Shown here: one piece after another, positions 10,316-21,788 of the stretch
Numbering within the stretch: position 1 is the stretch's first letter
Layout: each line of letters opens with the position of its first letter
Assembly (NCBI RefSeq): GCF_019175285.1
Contig: NC_056527.1
Span: 120,367,273 to 120,431,272 of the forward strand
Reading direction: 5' to 3'
Length of the DNA stretch: 64,000 nt
Origin: Sceloporus undulatus
Lineage: Eukaryota; Chordata; Lepidosauria; Squamata; Phrynosomatidae
Notes under the pieces: model-generated
Database searches by the model: none
Seen by the model: the letters and a program-made list of their open reading frames with translations, nothing else
Told to the model about the DNA's origin: nothing
Program-made: the position numbers and the translations under genes

Positions 10316-11707
10316 AGTGCCTTTGGTCCTCCTGGAAATTGAACCAGGGCTTGAAATGGGAAGCCGTCTTCTGGCAGTTGTCCATTCACACTGGACAGAA
10401 ATGTCTTTGCTTCAGGCCGTCCCAAGCCCATTTGAATGAGCAAAGGCAGCAGAAGGTGGCTCTTCCTGGCAGTCCATGGCCGTTATCAGAGGAGCCTTGG
10501 AGCCCGACTGGACTGGCCCCAGTTTAGCTCCAGAGATGAGGCCTTGCAGACTTTGCACAAGTGTAAAAAGCATCACCAAGGGAAGGGACCAGCGTTTTCT
10601 TAAGAGGGGTCCTGGGGCAGACGTGAGGAGCCCTTGTTGCGGAAGGTCCAAGGAGGCGTTTGCCTCCCAGATGGTGCCCCAGGAGGCTGGGGTTTGCTCT
10701 GGCTAATCTCTTTGCATTCCAGCTGGACTGGTTTCAGGTGCCAAAAACAAGTTTGCTGGAGATGCTGCTGGTGGCATTTCGTTCTCCTTGGTCTTGGTCT
10801 GCAGCCAGCCTCCCTGGGCCTCATCCGCTAAGTGTGGCTTCAGGGAGACGCGGAGGAGGAGGACTGTTTTTGAGGCCAGGGGCTTGCTTGATTTATCCGA
10901 CTGCCTCCAGCCTGTTTGTCAGTTGGCAATCACTTGCCCTTTCATATCCTTGGAGTGGAAGGTCCTGCGGGGACCCCAGAGGGGTCAGGATGAGGGGCAT
11001 CTTTGACCATAATGTGCAGGGAGAGAGGCGAGGAGACACTGTCAGCAAAGGGCAGACATTTTGGGAAGGGTGTGCCAGGGGACCGTGTCCTCCTATGACC
11101 CAGGAGAGCTTCTGCTCTCATCAGGCGGCCAAAAAGCCTTGGCTGGGAAAAGCAGGAGGCCGGTCGGTGAGCGATCAGTTGATCTCCTTTCAGCCGGAGT
11201 CTCAGGACCTGGCAAAAGGGCTGCAGCAGAAGGCATGAGAGATGCCCGTGCCTCGGATGTGGGTGCACTGGGCTTTTGGGAGGGCAGGCTGACCTCACAC
11301 ACTCCCTGGCGTCCAAGTGTGGAGGAGCAGGACTCGGAGCCTCTTGGCCTTGCCAAAAATCTTAGCATCCCTGCCTCCAGTTCCCGGGAAAACAAGCCGT
11401 GGGCGAGAATGTTTTGCTTTCTCCTGCTTGGTGAAACTTTCCGTGTTCCTTGAATCCCTGGAATCAAGGGTAAATGAAGGAGAGAATAGGGAGGGTGGTT
11501 GACGGGAGGCCGGGGCACAGGAGAGTATTAAGGTGCAGCTGATTTGTGCCTTGCTTTGGGCAGTAGGGCCTGCCTGAGCCAGAAAGAAGCCAGGGCAAGG
11601 CAGCCTCAGTCCATTTAGTATCCAAAACTGACCCTCCCTGCGCTTGCCAACCTGGGCTCCGCCAAGGCCTGACCAACTGACCCCTGTCTCTGCCTCTTTT
11701 CTTCCAG

Positions 11708-14700
11708 GAGCTGCCTGTGGATGGTTCCCGGGGGAGGCCTTGGCTCATAGCTAGCACCCCCTCCTTCCCTCCCTCCCTTCTTCCTTCCCTCCCTTCTTCC
11801 TTCCTTCCTTCCCTCCCTCCTTCCCTTCCACCCCTCTTCTCCCCTCCCTCCTTCTCTCTCTCTCTGCCCCTCTCCCCCACACAGATGTTGTGGACCTCCA
11901 CTCACTAATGACAGCGTGGATCATCCTCCCCATTAGCCTCTCTGCTTTCTCAATCACTGGGATATGGATTGTGTAAGAGCTGCCTTCCTTTTCCCTTTGG
12001 GTCTGGGGTGGGCACCAGGGCTTAGCCTTGAAATCAAAACCAAGGCAGGGGCTCTTCTCGAGGTCTGAGGCATTGCTGTAAAACAGTACCAGGACCTACT
12101 GACTGGGCAAGGGCACTACTCAGCAAATCTGAGCCCTGACTGTTAATTCACATCCTTGACATATATCACCAAAGGCTCTTGGGGATTTGAGGTTTTGTGC
12201 CAGGACAGTGTGACTGACACTTGGAAGGCACACACAATTGTCCTTCATACTGGACCAGGCTTATGTTTGGTCAGAGCCCAACTGGAGCCCTCTATCCAGT
12301 TCTGGGCAATAGAGTTTTAAGAAGGATAACAACAACCTGGAGCATGTCTTCCCAAGGAGAGTGACCAAGATGGTCAAAGGTCAGGAAGCCGAGCCCTTGT
12401 GAGAAACAATTGAGAGAGCCAAACCTGTTTAGCCTGGGGAAGAGTGAGAGGGGATACAACACACCCATCTGCAAATATCTGAAGGGCTGCAGTCATGAGA
12501 AAGAGAGAAGAAGTTTGTTTTCTTCAGTGGCTGGGGATGGGATTGGCTTGGGGCATTTGGATTACTGTATTGCATTGTATGTGGAGCTGCCTTTGAAGTG
12601 TGTTAATGAACACTCTGGCAATTGTTGTGCAATGGGATTTGGCCCAAGAGACATTCCTGGTGGAGACTGCCCCATGTCTGACTGTTAAAAGCAGATTGAA
12701 GCCGCTTGTTTGCTTTGGTTTGTGAAGAACAAATAGGGTGCACTTAATCTTTGGGAATCTGGCAGCAAGGAGAATAAGGTAGTACCTTTGGAATCATGCT
12801 GATTCCAAAGGTCTTGTGTGTTTTGTCTTGATGGGCCAGTCCTGTTTTTCCCCATTTTTAATGTGCTCTGTTTGTTGTCTCTCCCTGTGCCTGACAGGTA
12901 TGCCATGGCGGTGATGAACCACCACGTCTGCCCCGTTGAGAACTGGTGAGTCCTTCTGCAAAGGTGCAGGATAAGTCCTGCTGGGCTGGCTTTGGGTCTT
13001 GCGTTTTTCCTCTCCCAGAAGCACCTGGTTGTTCCTTGGCACATCTATCCAAACTGTTGCAGGTCCTACAATGAGTCCTGTTCTGCTGAATCTGCCAAGC
13101 ATGGCTACCCCAAAAGCTGCTGCACCCTGGAAGACGTCCCTTTGATCAGGTGAGCTGGGAAAGATGATCTGGAGTAACTTCACCTGAGCATTTGCAAAGA
13201 CAATTTAGGCATCCAAAGCAAATAGGAAGTAGGCCAAGTGACCAAGAGAAACCAAAAACTGCAAATAGAAGAGTTCTTGGTGTGAAAAATTTTCTGTGTC
13301 TCAATCTAAGCAATGCTTGAATTTTGGGGACTGAAGGGATCTTTCCTTTGGTGGGAACAGAATTCTTATAGGGGCAGTTCCATCATTTTGCTTTTCCTGC
13401 CCCTAGCTACACATGTGCATAAAGACACCAGTGCAAGTGACTTATTTGGCAGGGCTGCCTGCTTGCCGGCCACTTTCAGCCTTGCTCCCTCTCTTTCCCC
13501 TTTCTCTTACAGCAAGTGTGGAACTTATCCTCCTGAAAGCTGCCTCTTCAGCCTTATTGGGAACATTGGAGCTTTCATGGGTAAGTCTTGCTTCACCGTC
13601 TCCCCAAATGTATTACCTGCTTGCCAGGCTGAGGAACTGGATGCCCCCTCCTATGCCTTCCAGTCCTGTGCCTGCCCTAACTGGTTGTCTGGTTGTCTTT
13701 CCTGAGGCGTAACCTTTCTCAGTCCCAAGAGAGCAAGATTTTTTCCAGTGTGGTTATTTCTCTGGCCTTCAAGAAGAGGACAGGAAACCCTGCAGGGAAG
13801 GGACATCCTCCTGCCAATGGATATTCCAAGTTGACCGGCCAAGTTGAAGGGAGGGGGAAGACTCTGGGGAAATCTGGGTGGCTGCTCCGGAAGGGGCCTC
13901 CTGACAGCTAACAAAAATGCCTTCCTGGAATCATCCCTGGCAGCTAGAAGCCTCTATTTTGAAGGCCAGGGTTCAGGACTCCGTTAAAGTTCAGAGTACA
14001 ACCCAGAAGATCCCTCATTCCTGTGACCTAGAAGCCATCAGCCACCAGTGGCAGAGGCCTGAGCCATGGTTTGGGACAGAATCCCAGTGTTCCCATGTAT
14101 TTTGCCTCACCCCCACCCCACTATGCTTTAACCCCTTCCAAGAGTATCTCTTGTTCCCATCCACAGTGGTGATGATCTGTTTCCTGCGCTACGGACAGCT
14201 GATCGAGCAGAGCCACAGTTCCTGGGTGAACACAACGGCACTGATCACCGGCTGTACCAACGCTGCTGGCCTGGTTATGGTGGGCAATTTCCAGGTTGGC
14301 TGAGACGTTGACATGGGTGGAGGTCAAAGCTGCCTCTAGTGGCGGCTGGGAAGACTGGGATGCCATTTGAGGAATGCCGCAGTCACATTCCTTGACCCTC
14401 CTGTTCCTTGTGTGAATTGGGGTTGGTACTGATCTGAGGGCAAGGAAGTGGAAGCAGACACCAGTCTCAGGTGTATTGTGGGCCAGCTGTCTTGGAGGTG
14501 GCAGTGGGATGGATGTGGCATTGCTGGAAAGCTAGCCTTCCAGAAAAACAGTGTAGATTTAGGATTCTATTGAGGATGGCACCAGAAGGGACCAGAGATT
14601 TAAGGGCAGGACAAAAGTCCTCCAGCTCCCAGGGTAGGAAGGCAGTACCCCATACTAATGCAGGGTCTCAGTGAGTGTGTGAAGAACAGACCCATATTGT

Positions 14701-15889
14701 ACCCGTGGATACATGTGAGGCTGGGACAGAGATGAGGTCATTTGCCTTGGTCAGCCCAAGACATTTTGGTCCCTGAGGCACACCAACTGCTGGGATGGAA
14801 AGGTTTCTTTGACTCTATTTTTTGGCTTAGAAATGGAACAAGGAAGAGGAGCCTTCTTTGGCTGGGAAGAAGAGGGCTGGGCTCCCATCGACAGAAGACA
14901 TCGATTCCTCCATACATGTCTTTCTGCCTCCAGGTGGACTATGCCAAATCTCTTCACTACATTGGCGCCGGGGTTGCCTTCCCGGCCGGCCTGCTTTTTG
15001 TCTGCCTCCAGTGCGTCCTCTCCTACCACATTGCCGCCTCTGCCCTGGACTTCTGGATGGCACACCTACGTGTCTTCCTCACCACCGTGGCCTTAATTTC
15101 CCTCGTCCTCAGTATCCTTTCTCTGGTTGCCTCCTTGTTGTGGAAGCGGGTGGGGAGGCAGATGGAGGAGGACCCCATGGTCCAAGACCCCACCTGGGAG
15201 TATTTTCACTCGTTTTTGTTGTTTGTGCTAGAGCATGTTGGAGTGCAACTCCCAACACCCCCCTACCAGCAACAGCAGCTGGAGGCTTGATGTCACTGAG
15301 GCAGTGAACCTACTCCAGGGTTTGGACCAAACTTGAATGCCACAGTGCTGAACCTGCTTTGGTGATAAGATTCAGCACCTGGAAATCCAGCTTAAAGCCT
15401 GGGACAAATTTGCTGCCCTACTGACATGGGGGCCGCCACTGCTGTCTAGCCAGCATAGCCCCCAGTCAAGCAGGCCACAACTCTCCCATCCCTGCTTTAC
15501 TCCCTCCCAGGACCTGGAGGCTTTCTTGGCCATATCTGCCAGCACCTGGGCTATGTGAGCTTGGGACAGGGACCCTGGTCCGCCCCCTGGTCCACTTCCC
15601 CAAAAGGGGCTCAGAGTCTGCCTTTCCTTGACCCCTGGCCCTCTCAGGTGGCATCTTCTTCATTCACGAGAGCTTCCTCCTCCAGCACCTGGCAGCCATC
15701 TGCGAGTGGGTCTTCGTCATAGACATCCTGGTCTTCTATGGCACGTTCACCTATGAGTTTGGGGCCGTCTCCACGGACACCATGGTGGCCGCCCTGCAGC
15801 ACTCCAACGGCCGGGGCTGCAAGTCCCCCGGCAGCAGCAGCACCTCCACCCACCTCAACTGCAACCCTGAGAGCATCGCCATGATTTGA
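11708..15889 (+). CDS. TMEM150A: TMEM150A (Frag1/DRAM/Sfk1 family membrane protein); CDS 11908-15889
   Basis: Plasma-membrane protein of the Sfk1-like family, which in human cells regulates PI4-kinase at the plasma membrane. Seven coding exons, 11908-11972, 12898-12945, 13063-13149, 13513-13580, 14167-14294, 14934-15111 and 15648-15889, give 271 residues, the human length. The start [20 protein letters not shown] is the first membrane segment. An extracellular Cys-rich loop ([21 protein letters not shown]-like) carries N-glycosylation sites, followed by further hydrophobic segments and the conserved tail [18 protein letters not shown]. The coding exon is preceded by an acceptor at 11884 and a 7-codon uORF (11885-11908) whose TAA overlaps the main ATG as TAATG. 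An earlier acceptor at 11707 would lengthen that uORF in frame. Confidence 0.96.
11755..11880. repeat. CCTT/CCCT-type polypyrimidine tract before TMEM150A exon
   Basis: About 120 bases of almost pure C and T on the plus strand, built of CCTT and CCCT units. It ends directly at the acceptor of the first coding exon, so it may act as an expanded polypyrimidine tract. Long reading frames across it on either strand are low-complexity artefacts. Confidence 0.85.
12235..12510 (+). mobile_element. CR1 LINE 3' fragment
   Basis: Phrases typical of the CR1 3' region appear in order: ccctctatccagttctgggc, aagatggtcaaaggtcagga, tgtttagcctggggaagag and gcaaatatctgaagggctg. It lies in TMEM150A intron 1 (11973-12897). 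Confidence 0.65.
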
Positions 15890-16925
15890 GGGGCGCGCCG
15901 GCCAACTGTCCCCCTCGCCTCCCTTTGCAGCTTCCAGCAGGCTGCCTTTTTTGTGTTCCCCCAATGGGGGAAGAGGAGCACCTTTCTCCCCTCCAGTAAT
16001 TTTAATCATGTACCAAATGGGGTGTTCTGCTGCCAACGCTTAATTCTTATCTTCCTGCCAACAAATTCCCACTTAAGTGGGAGACAGCGGCCATAATCAG
16101 GTTTGGGCTCCTCACATGTAAGCTCCCCTTCTGAAGTGGTTGGATGTTTCTATCCAGTGCACAATGTCATATTTGGCTCCAAATCATGGAAACGGAGCAG
16201 TGTATGTGTGTGTGGTGCCATTGTGCACTTGGCTGCACATGTGTTGCACAGTTTTGCCATCCAAGGTATAGGTTGTGGAGCACAAAGCTGCACATTCACC
16301 CCAATGTAGGATTTCTGTTGTTGCCTCTGATTCCCCCAAAGCCAGGCGGGAAGCTATTCCAGGATGGAGCAGAAACGCTCCACCTGTGTCATGGCAGCTG
16401 CCCAGCCTGTCTGTGCAATAGACCAGGCCCTCCAGCCACCTTTCCATGGGCCAGTGTGCCAGTGACAAAGGGAGACTCTGTCAGTTCCCACAGTACCCAT
16501 CGCAGCTGCCCTTGGAACAGGATTGCCTCTCACTGCCAGCAACGCTTTCCTCTCAGCCAACCTTCAGGAGTGGCAGCAGCAAATAGGGACAAAGGAACAG
16601 CAGGTGGGTTAAGTTTTAAAATTGTAAAACAATTTGGTCCCATGTTTAACAGGATGCTTCAGAATGGAGAGATGCCTCAAAATGGAACCCCCCCCCCTGG
16701 ACAATTATTTCCCTCCTGCCCATCTCTGCCCCACACAGGCACACACCGCCACCTTAATATGCCCCCCTCCCTGCCCCCACAGGGAACCAGGTTGGGTGCC
16801 AGGGAGGAGAGCGCCTCTTGCCCTTGGCCCGCAAATATCCAAGCTGGTTTGTTTGGGTGAGATGTTTTGGTATTTTTTAGAACTTTTTTTATATATCTCT
16901 CTCTATATAAAATGTGTATAAAAAG
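15890..16925 (+). other. TMEM150A 3' UTR
   Basis: There is no gene-like frame after the stop. A hat-like scrap and C-rich stretches are present. I see no canonical AATAAA, only variant TATAAA-type hexamers near 16906-16925 followed by a GT-rich stretch, so the 3' end is uncertain. RNF181 converges from the right. Confidence 0.45.
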
Positions 16926-17341
16926 AGTTGTATCGGAGCAAGTGTGCCTCCGTGTCTTTCTTTGAGGGTGAAGCAATGGCAGCCAGGATGCGGCCCTCCA
17001 TATACCTCCCAGCATTCCTAACCACTGGCTGTTGTCGGCTAGGAGGGCTGAGGGGAACTGCAGTCCAGCAACACCCAGAGGGCTGCACTTTGGCCACCTG
17101 CAAGAGATGCAGTTTCTGTTCTCAACTGATTTTCACATTGGGGGGATTTGGCAGTTTGAAGAGGGTTTCCTTGCCCTGGGCCAAGAAATTGGAGGGTGCT
17201 GTGGACCATGTGCAGGTTTCCCCACCCCTGTCCTGGATGGTGGTGAACCAGCTGGCTGCATCCAAACTGAGGACTGCTCCAGCAACAAACAGGCCTAATG
17301 TCACACTGAGCCAGGATCCCAGGTTAATAAACTGGAGAATA

Positions 17342-17347
17342 TTTATT
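17342..17347 (-). terminator. Poly(A) signal of RNF181
   Basis: AATAAA on the minus strand, about 190 bp past the RNF181 stop codon; the first good signal in that direction. Confidence 0.6.
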
Positions 17348-17537
17348 TCATCACCAGCTCTTGGTGGAGCAGGGCAAAGGAGGGACGCCATGCCTCTTGG
17401 TCCTCCCTGGGGCATCCTGGCCCCAGGCAATCATGGAAAGGCTGCAGCGGAGGGTGCCCCTGGGCCAGAGGAAGGCAGCAGGCAGGGATCCAGCAGCTGA
17501 GAGAAAGGGAAAGGAGGGCGGAGAGGGAGCCGCCTCG

Positions 17538-19274
17538 TCACGTGTACATGGCACCATGGAGGTACTCCAGCCGGTGGGCCTGCTGTTGCTTCCGCAACTG
17601 GAAAGTCCAAGGAAAGGGAATTAGTTGACAGTGATTTCTCTGGCCTTCTGTATGGCAGAAGCAGTCCCTGACTTAAGTGCCAGAGTATGCTGCCCAAAAG
17701 GGAGGGTGCTTCCTGACCACAAAGTTATCTACTCCTGGCACTGGCATTCACTCACCTTGTCCTTCTTGTACTCTTCGTATTCCTCGTCGTCTGTGGGCAG
17801 CTCATGGCGGCAGAGCGGGCAAGAATTTGTCTGGGTGAAGAGGGAAACGAGAGTCCAGCCTCTGTGTGAGGAGCAAAGTCCACTTTCCCTCCCGGCCCCA
17901 AGGGTCCCCTCCTGGCCCCCCATCTCCTCACCTTCCCAAGCCAGGGCAGGAGGCAGCCTGAGTGGAAGAGGTGCTGGCAGGGCATCTTCCGGACCGTCTC
18001 CTCCTCCTCAAACTCCAGCAGGCAGACTGGGCACTTTGGGCTTTTGTCTGGGAAGCAAAGGAAGGATCATAGAATTACAGAGTTGGAAGAGACTGCAAGA
18101 AGGGCCCTGATCCAGTCCAAACCCATTCTGCCATGCAGGAACTCTCAATCAAAGCATCCCAGATGACAGATGGCCATCCTGCCTCTGCTGAGAGGCCTCC
18201 AAAGATGGAGAACTGCATCCCACTCTCTAGGACCAACACAAACACACACATCCCAATGCAAAGGCACAGCACCTGCTTGCGAAGGGGTGACCCGCACCGA
18301 AGGGAGGGCGTCCACGGCCTTTTTGGCGGCAGGAGGGGGCAGCCGGTGCTCCCAGTCTCCGCTCTCCAGGGAGCCCAGGTCGATCTCCAGGCCGTTGAAG
18401 AGGGACCTGCAATGAAAACGGCCCTTCTCTGCTGTTTGTTTTTCCCCTGGGATTGGAAAAGGCCCTCCTTTTTCACTGCAATGCCCAGAAGTCACAGTTT
18501 TGGGGCAGAGAGGCAGGAACTGCCATGAGAAACCCATGTTGTGGTTGTAGTTTGTGTATAGTTCTTGTATAGTAGCTTTTAGTCGTATGTGTCTGTGTAT
18601 ATATGGATATTTATGTATGACTAAAAGCTACCATATGTATGTATGTATGTATATATATACACACACACAGATATACACACACAACATATATTTACGCACA
18701 ACTAATACAAACGGAGTTTGTGTGTGGTAGCTTTTATTTATTTATTTATTTATTTATGGCATTTATACCCTGCCCTTCAGCCCTAATGGCTGTCATATAG
18801 ATATATATATATATGGAGAGAGAGAGAGAGTGACTAAAACACAACTCATGCACAACGTATACAAACAGTTTATGTGTGTGTGCATATATATAGTAGCTTT
18901 TAATCAAAGGTATCACATATATGCATATACACATATGGATATTGATATGTATGACTAAAGCTACCGTATATCTGTGTGTGTGTTGCACATAGTTGTACAC
19001 ACACAGCTTATACACAACTATCGCAAACAGAGTTTATGTATATACACCCCAACCGTGTCTGCCTTTGTCGTGGCGTTGTGTCTGGTGTCAGCCGAAGCCC
19101 CCAAGAGGAGCCTCCAGAGGCGGAGGCAGTCTACCTTCAGGGAGGCCTCCCTCCGTACCTGGCGAGCTGCATGAGCTGCTGGTGGCGGAGCTGCACCGAA
19201 GGGGGCCCCGAGGAAGAGGAGGAGGAGGAGGAACCGCCGGGGTCGCAGTCGTGCTCCTCGAAGTACGAAGCCAT
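17538..19274 (-). CDS. RNF181: RNF181, RING-H2 E3 ubiquitin ligase
   Basis: Small RING E3 ligase. Five exons on the minus strand, 19274-19159, 18406-18273, 18047-17932, 17830-17756 and 17597-17538, give 166 residues (human 153). [14 protein letters not shown] opens the protein. A serine run (about residues 15-22) follows and accounts for most of the extra length. The middle segment is [20 protein letters not shown]. The C3H2C3 RING spans about residues 89-130 ([40 protein letters not shown]), and the tail [16 protein letters not shown] is diagnostic. All eight zinc ligands are present. Its promoter lies in an inverted duplication upstream (19354-19561). Confidence 0.96.
18064..18225 (-). mobile_element. 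CR1 LINE 3' end, antisense, in RNF181 intron 2
   Basis: Starts ggatcatagaattacagag ttggaagagac and continues with ccagtccaaacccattctgc and catgcaggaa. This is the reverse of the CR1 3' terminus. It starts within about 20 bp of RNF181 exon 3. Confidence 0.75.
18540..19045. repeat. TA/CA-rich region with repeated TAGCTTTTAGTC modules
   Basis: Dinucleotide and ATTT repeats alternate with a module TAGCTTTTAGTC (about 18566) and its reverse complement GACTAAAAGCTAC (about 18619), with weaker copies near 18725, 18890 and 18953. A LINE-tail-like phrase (tttataccctgcccttcag) lies at 18764-18782. All of it is in RNF181 intron 1. Confidence 0.6.
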
Positions 19275-19561
19275 CCTCCTCTTCCTCTTCTTCCTCCTCC
19301 TCTGCCACCCGGAAGCGGAAGCCGGCTCTGCCCTGCTCGGCGCTCATTGGCCGGGAGCATCACAGGGAGGAGCCAATCAGGGCGCGGCGGCGGTGGCAGA
19401 GCAAAAAGGGGCGGAGTTTACTGTGAAGAGATTGCCCTGCATACAGTACATATCAATTGCCTTGCAACCTCCTCACGGTAAACTCCGCCCCTTTCCCCGC
19501 CCCTTCCTGCTCTGCCGCCGCCGCCGCCGCGCCCTGATTGGCTCCTCCGTCCCGATGATCC
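19275..19561. promoter_or_regulatory. RNF181 promoter inside an inverted duplication
   Basis: Arms at about 19354-19436 and 19464-19561 are inverted copies. Both contain GGAGCCAATCAGGGCGCGGCGGCGG in their own orientation (a CCAAT box next to a GCC/GGC run), AGAGCA, and GGGGCGGAGTTTAC. The spacer is about 27 bp and includes an odd AT-rich piece (atacagtacatatcaattgc). Sp1 boxes and the CCAAT box are therefore present twice, in opposite directions, immediately 5' of RNF181. Confidence 0.7.
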
Positions 19562-19680
19562 TTTCCCCGGAGGAGGAGGAGGAGGAGGAAGGGGCTGAGA
19601 GAGTGTGGCTCTCCCCGGACTCTGCTCCCGACGCTCTGAGGGGCTTCTGGGCCACTTCCCTCCCTCCCTTCCCTCTTCAG

Positions 19681-20070
19681 GGGTCTCCCACCCAAGTCAC
19701 AACCGGGGCTGGCCCTGCTGAGCTCCCAAGGACAGAGGAGAGCGTTGGGCCTCTTAGGCAATGGCCTCTGCCACAGTTCCTTCCTCTGAAATGGGGCCTG
19801 GCATTGCCAGTTGGTCTCCCATCCAGGGACTGACCAAGGCTGGCCCTGCTGAGCTCCCAAGGACAGAGGGGACCGGGTGCCTTGAGGCTCTTTAGGGACG
19901 CCTCTAGGAGTCCCCCCTTGACTTATGGGGGTCTCACTGGGCTTCTTAGGAAATGGATGCTTTCACAGTTCCTTCCTATGAAAGGGGTCCTATGGGGCCT
20001 GGCATTCCCTGTTGGTCTCCCACCCAAGTCCTAACCAGGGCTGGCCCTGTTGAGCACCCAAGAGCAGACT
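19681..20070 (-). repeat. Three 5S-rRNA-like segments in a tandemly duplicated stretch
   Basis: The minus strand at about 19740-19681, 19880-19811 and 20070-20011 resembles the internal part of 5S rRNA. The plus-strand phrase GGTCTCCCACCCAAGTC, then aaccagggctggccctg and tgagc, matches the complement of the known 5S segment covering the internal promoter. The copies share extra flanks (ggggcctggcatt, cacagttccttcct), so they arose by local duplication of one unit, perhaps a 5S-derived SINE. None is a full 5S gene. Confidence 0.55.
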
Positions 20071-20154
20071 CTCTGCCCCGAAATCAGCCCTGTTTTCTCG
20101 AGGGGCTCTTTGGAAGTCCCAGCTCAAACCCAGGCCAGACTCACCTTCCCTGAG

Positions 20155-20262
20155 TTGAATTCTGTTGTAATGCCTATGTTTTCAATTGGACTTGTGTCTA
20201 AGTCTGTGAGCCACTTTGTGTCCCAATTGTGGGGGAAAGCAGTGTAATAAGTGATAATGATA
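20155..20262 (+). mobile_element. LINE 3' tail fragment
   Basis: It carries a 'gtctgtgagccactttgtgt' and 'gggggaaagcagtgtaata' phrase, typical of reptile CR1/L2-like 3' tails, then a short ATAATGATAA run. It abuts the larger L2 piece that follows. Confidence 0.5.
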
Positions 20263-20267
20263 AGAGC

Positions 20268-21165
20268 CAGACCTCTCTCAGTTGAATCCAGACAAAACGG
20301 AGGTACTTACGGTAGGGGCCCCCAAACCAGGGATTGGGCTGCAAGCTCCAGTCCTAGAGGGACTCACGCTCCTCTCAAAGGACTGTGTTCGCAGTCTGGA
20401 GGTGCTTCAGATGAGGAATCAGGTGAACGCGACGGTCAGGAGTGCCTGTTATCAGCTTCGGCTGATACGCCAGCTGCGCCCTTTCCTGGAACAGGGTGAC
20501 CTCGAAACTGTAGTACATGCGCTGGAAACCCCAAGACTTGATTTTTGCAATGCGCTCTACATGGGGCTACCCTTGTGCCTAGTCCAGAAACTCCAGTTGG
20601 TACAGAACATGGCAGCCGGGTTGGTCACAGGAACAGCAAGGAGTGACCATAGAATACCAATACTGAAGTCACTCCACTGGCTGCCTATCAGTTTCTGAGC
20701 ACAGTACAAGGTGCTGGTTATCACCTTTAAAGCCCTACATGGCTTGGGCCCAACCGCCTGCTTCCATATAATCTGCCCCGTACCCTCAGTGGGAGGAATT
20801 TATTACAGCCCTTAAAGACCAGGCTGATGGCGACCACCCAGAGGACATTCTCTGCAGCTGCTCCCAATTTATGGAATGGCCGCCAGACGAGATCCGTCAA
20901 ATGACCAACCTAGAGAGCGTTAAAAAGGCCATTAAGATGGATCTCTTCCAGCAAGCCTTCCCGGAATAAATGCTCGGCCACAAATAAGACTCCCGTCCAG
21001 TGATCTCTTAGTCGGTTTTAATATGTAGTTTTAATCTTACATTGTTTAATCTTGTTTTAAGGGGGGCATGATGTATATATGGCTGTATTTTAACCTGTCG
21101 TACGCCGCTTTGATTGCCTGGCAAAAAGCGGGATAGAAATAAACATTGTATTTATTATTATTTAT
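20268..21165 (+). mobile_element. L2-clade LINE, 5'-truncated, C-terminal RT region and 3' UTR
   Basis: The frame 20282-20698 encodes the C-terminal part of an L2-type reverse transcriptase (NPDKTEVLTVG, QLRLIRQLRPFLEQ, TPRLDFCNALYMGLP, KLQLVQNMAAGLVTGTARSD, PILKSLHWLPI). Beyond the stop the element continues to its tail (gccgctttgattgcctggc, aaagcgggatagaaataaac) and a TTATT-rich end. It is 5'-truncated and no longer mobile by itself. Confidence 0.85.
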
Positions 21166-21788
21166 TTATTACTGACCCTTGAAATGACCCCTCTCCTCCA
21201 AGAGGACTTTCATCGCCATCCCTGATGCTCTCGCCCTGAAGTCCCACACAAAGACACACAAACACAGTCGGTGTAGTAATCCAGACACAAAGCCACTCGT
21301 TGTTACAAAAGAATTCACCTTTTTACTGCTTTGCTCTTGAAAAGAACCAAACAATGCCAAATGGCGATGCCACACTTTTTGACCACAGGATCCACAACTT
21401 TTAAGGGTGCGGCAGACTTAACACAATCCCACAAACAGAGAGAGACACGCAAAGCCTTAGGACAGCCATCGTCCCCAATGCCTCCTCCTCCCAAAAAATA
21501 AAGAGGCCCTTTTCAAAGCAATTATGCAAGTTAATATTTGCATAACTGACCCGGAGGTTAATTGCAGGGAGAGATGGAAGAGTCTGGACGCAAGCGACAC
21601 AAAGGGACGCTGCAGCCATGTGCGGCTGTGGGTTGGCTCCGTCCACGTTGGCAAGAGTTTTCGGCTGACCGCTCGGTGCCCCTTTGTTCCTTGTTGTCTT
21701 GTTGCAGTCCTTGCTTTGTGGGTTGCAACAACCTCACAACAATCCTTTTCACAGGTTGTGTTCAATCTGGGCAAAGGCTCACTTCTTG
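21166..21788. other. Intergenic stretch, nothing recognised
   Basis: Between the L2 piece and the next MITE I see no gene, exon or repeat family that I can name. Confidence 0.5.

Noticed and set aside
11464-11957. Lys/Arg/Glu-Gly-rich minus-strand frames
   Set aside because: Translations of a CCTT polypyrimidine tract.
20282-20698. Possible host gene of 138 codons
   Set aside because: It is the C-terminal reverse-transcriptase part of a 5'-truncated L2-type LINE.
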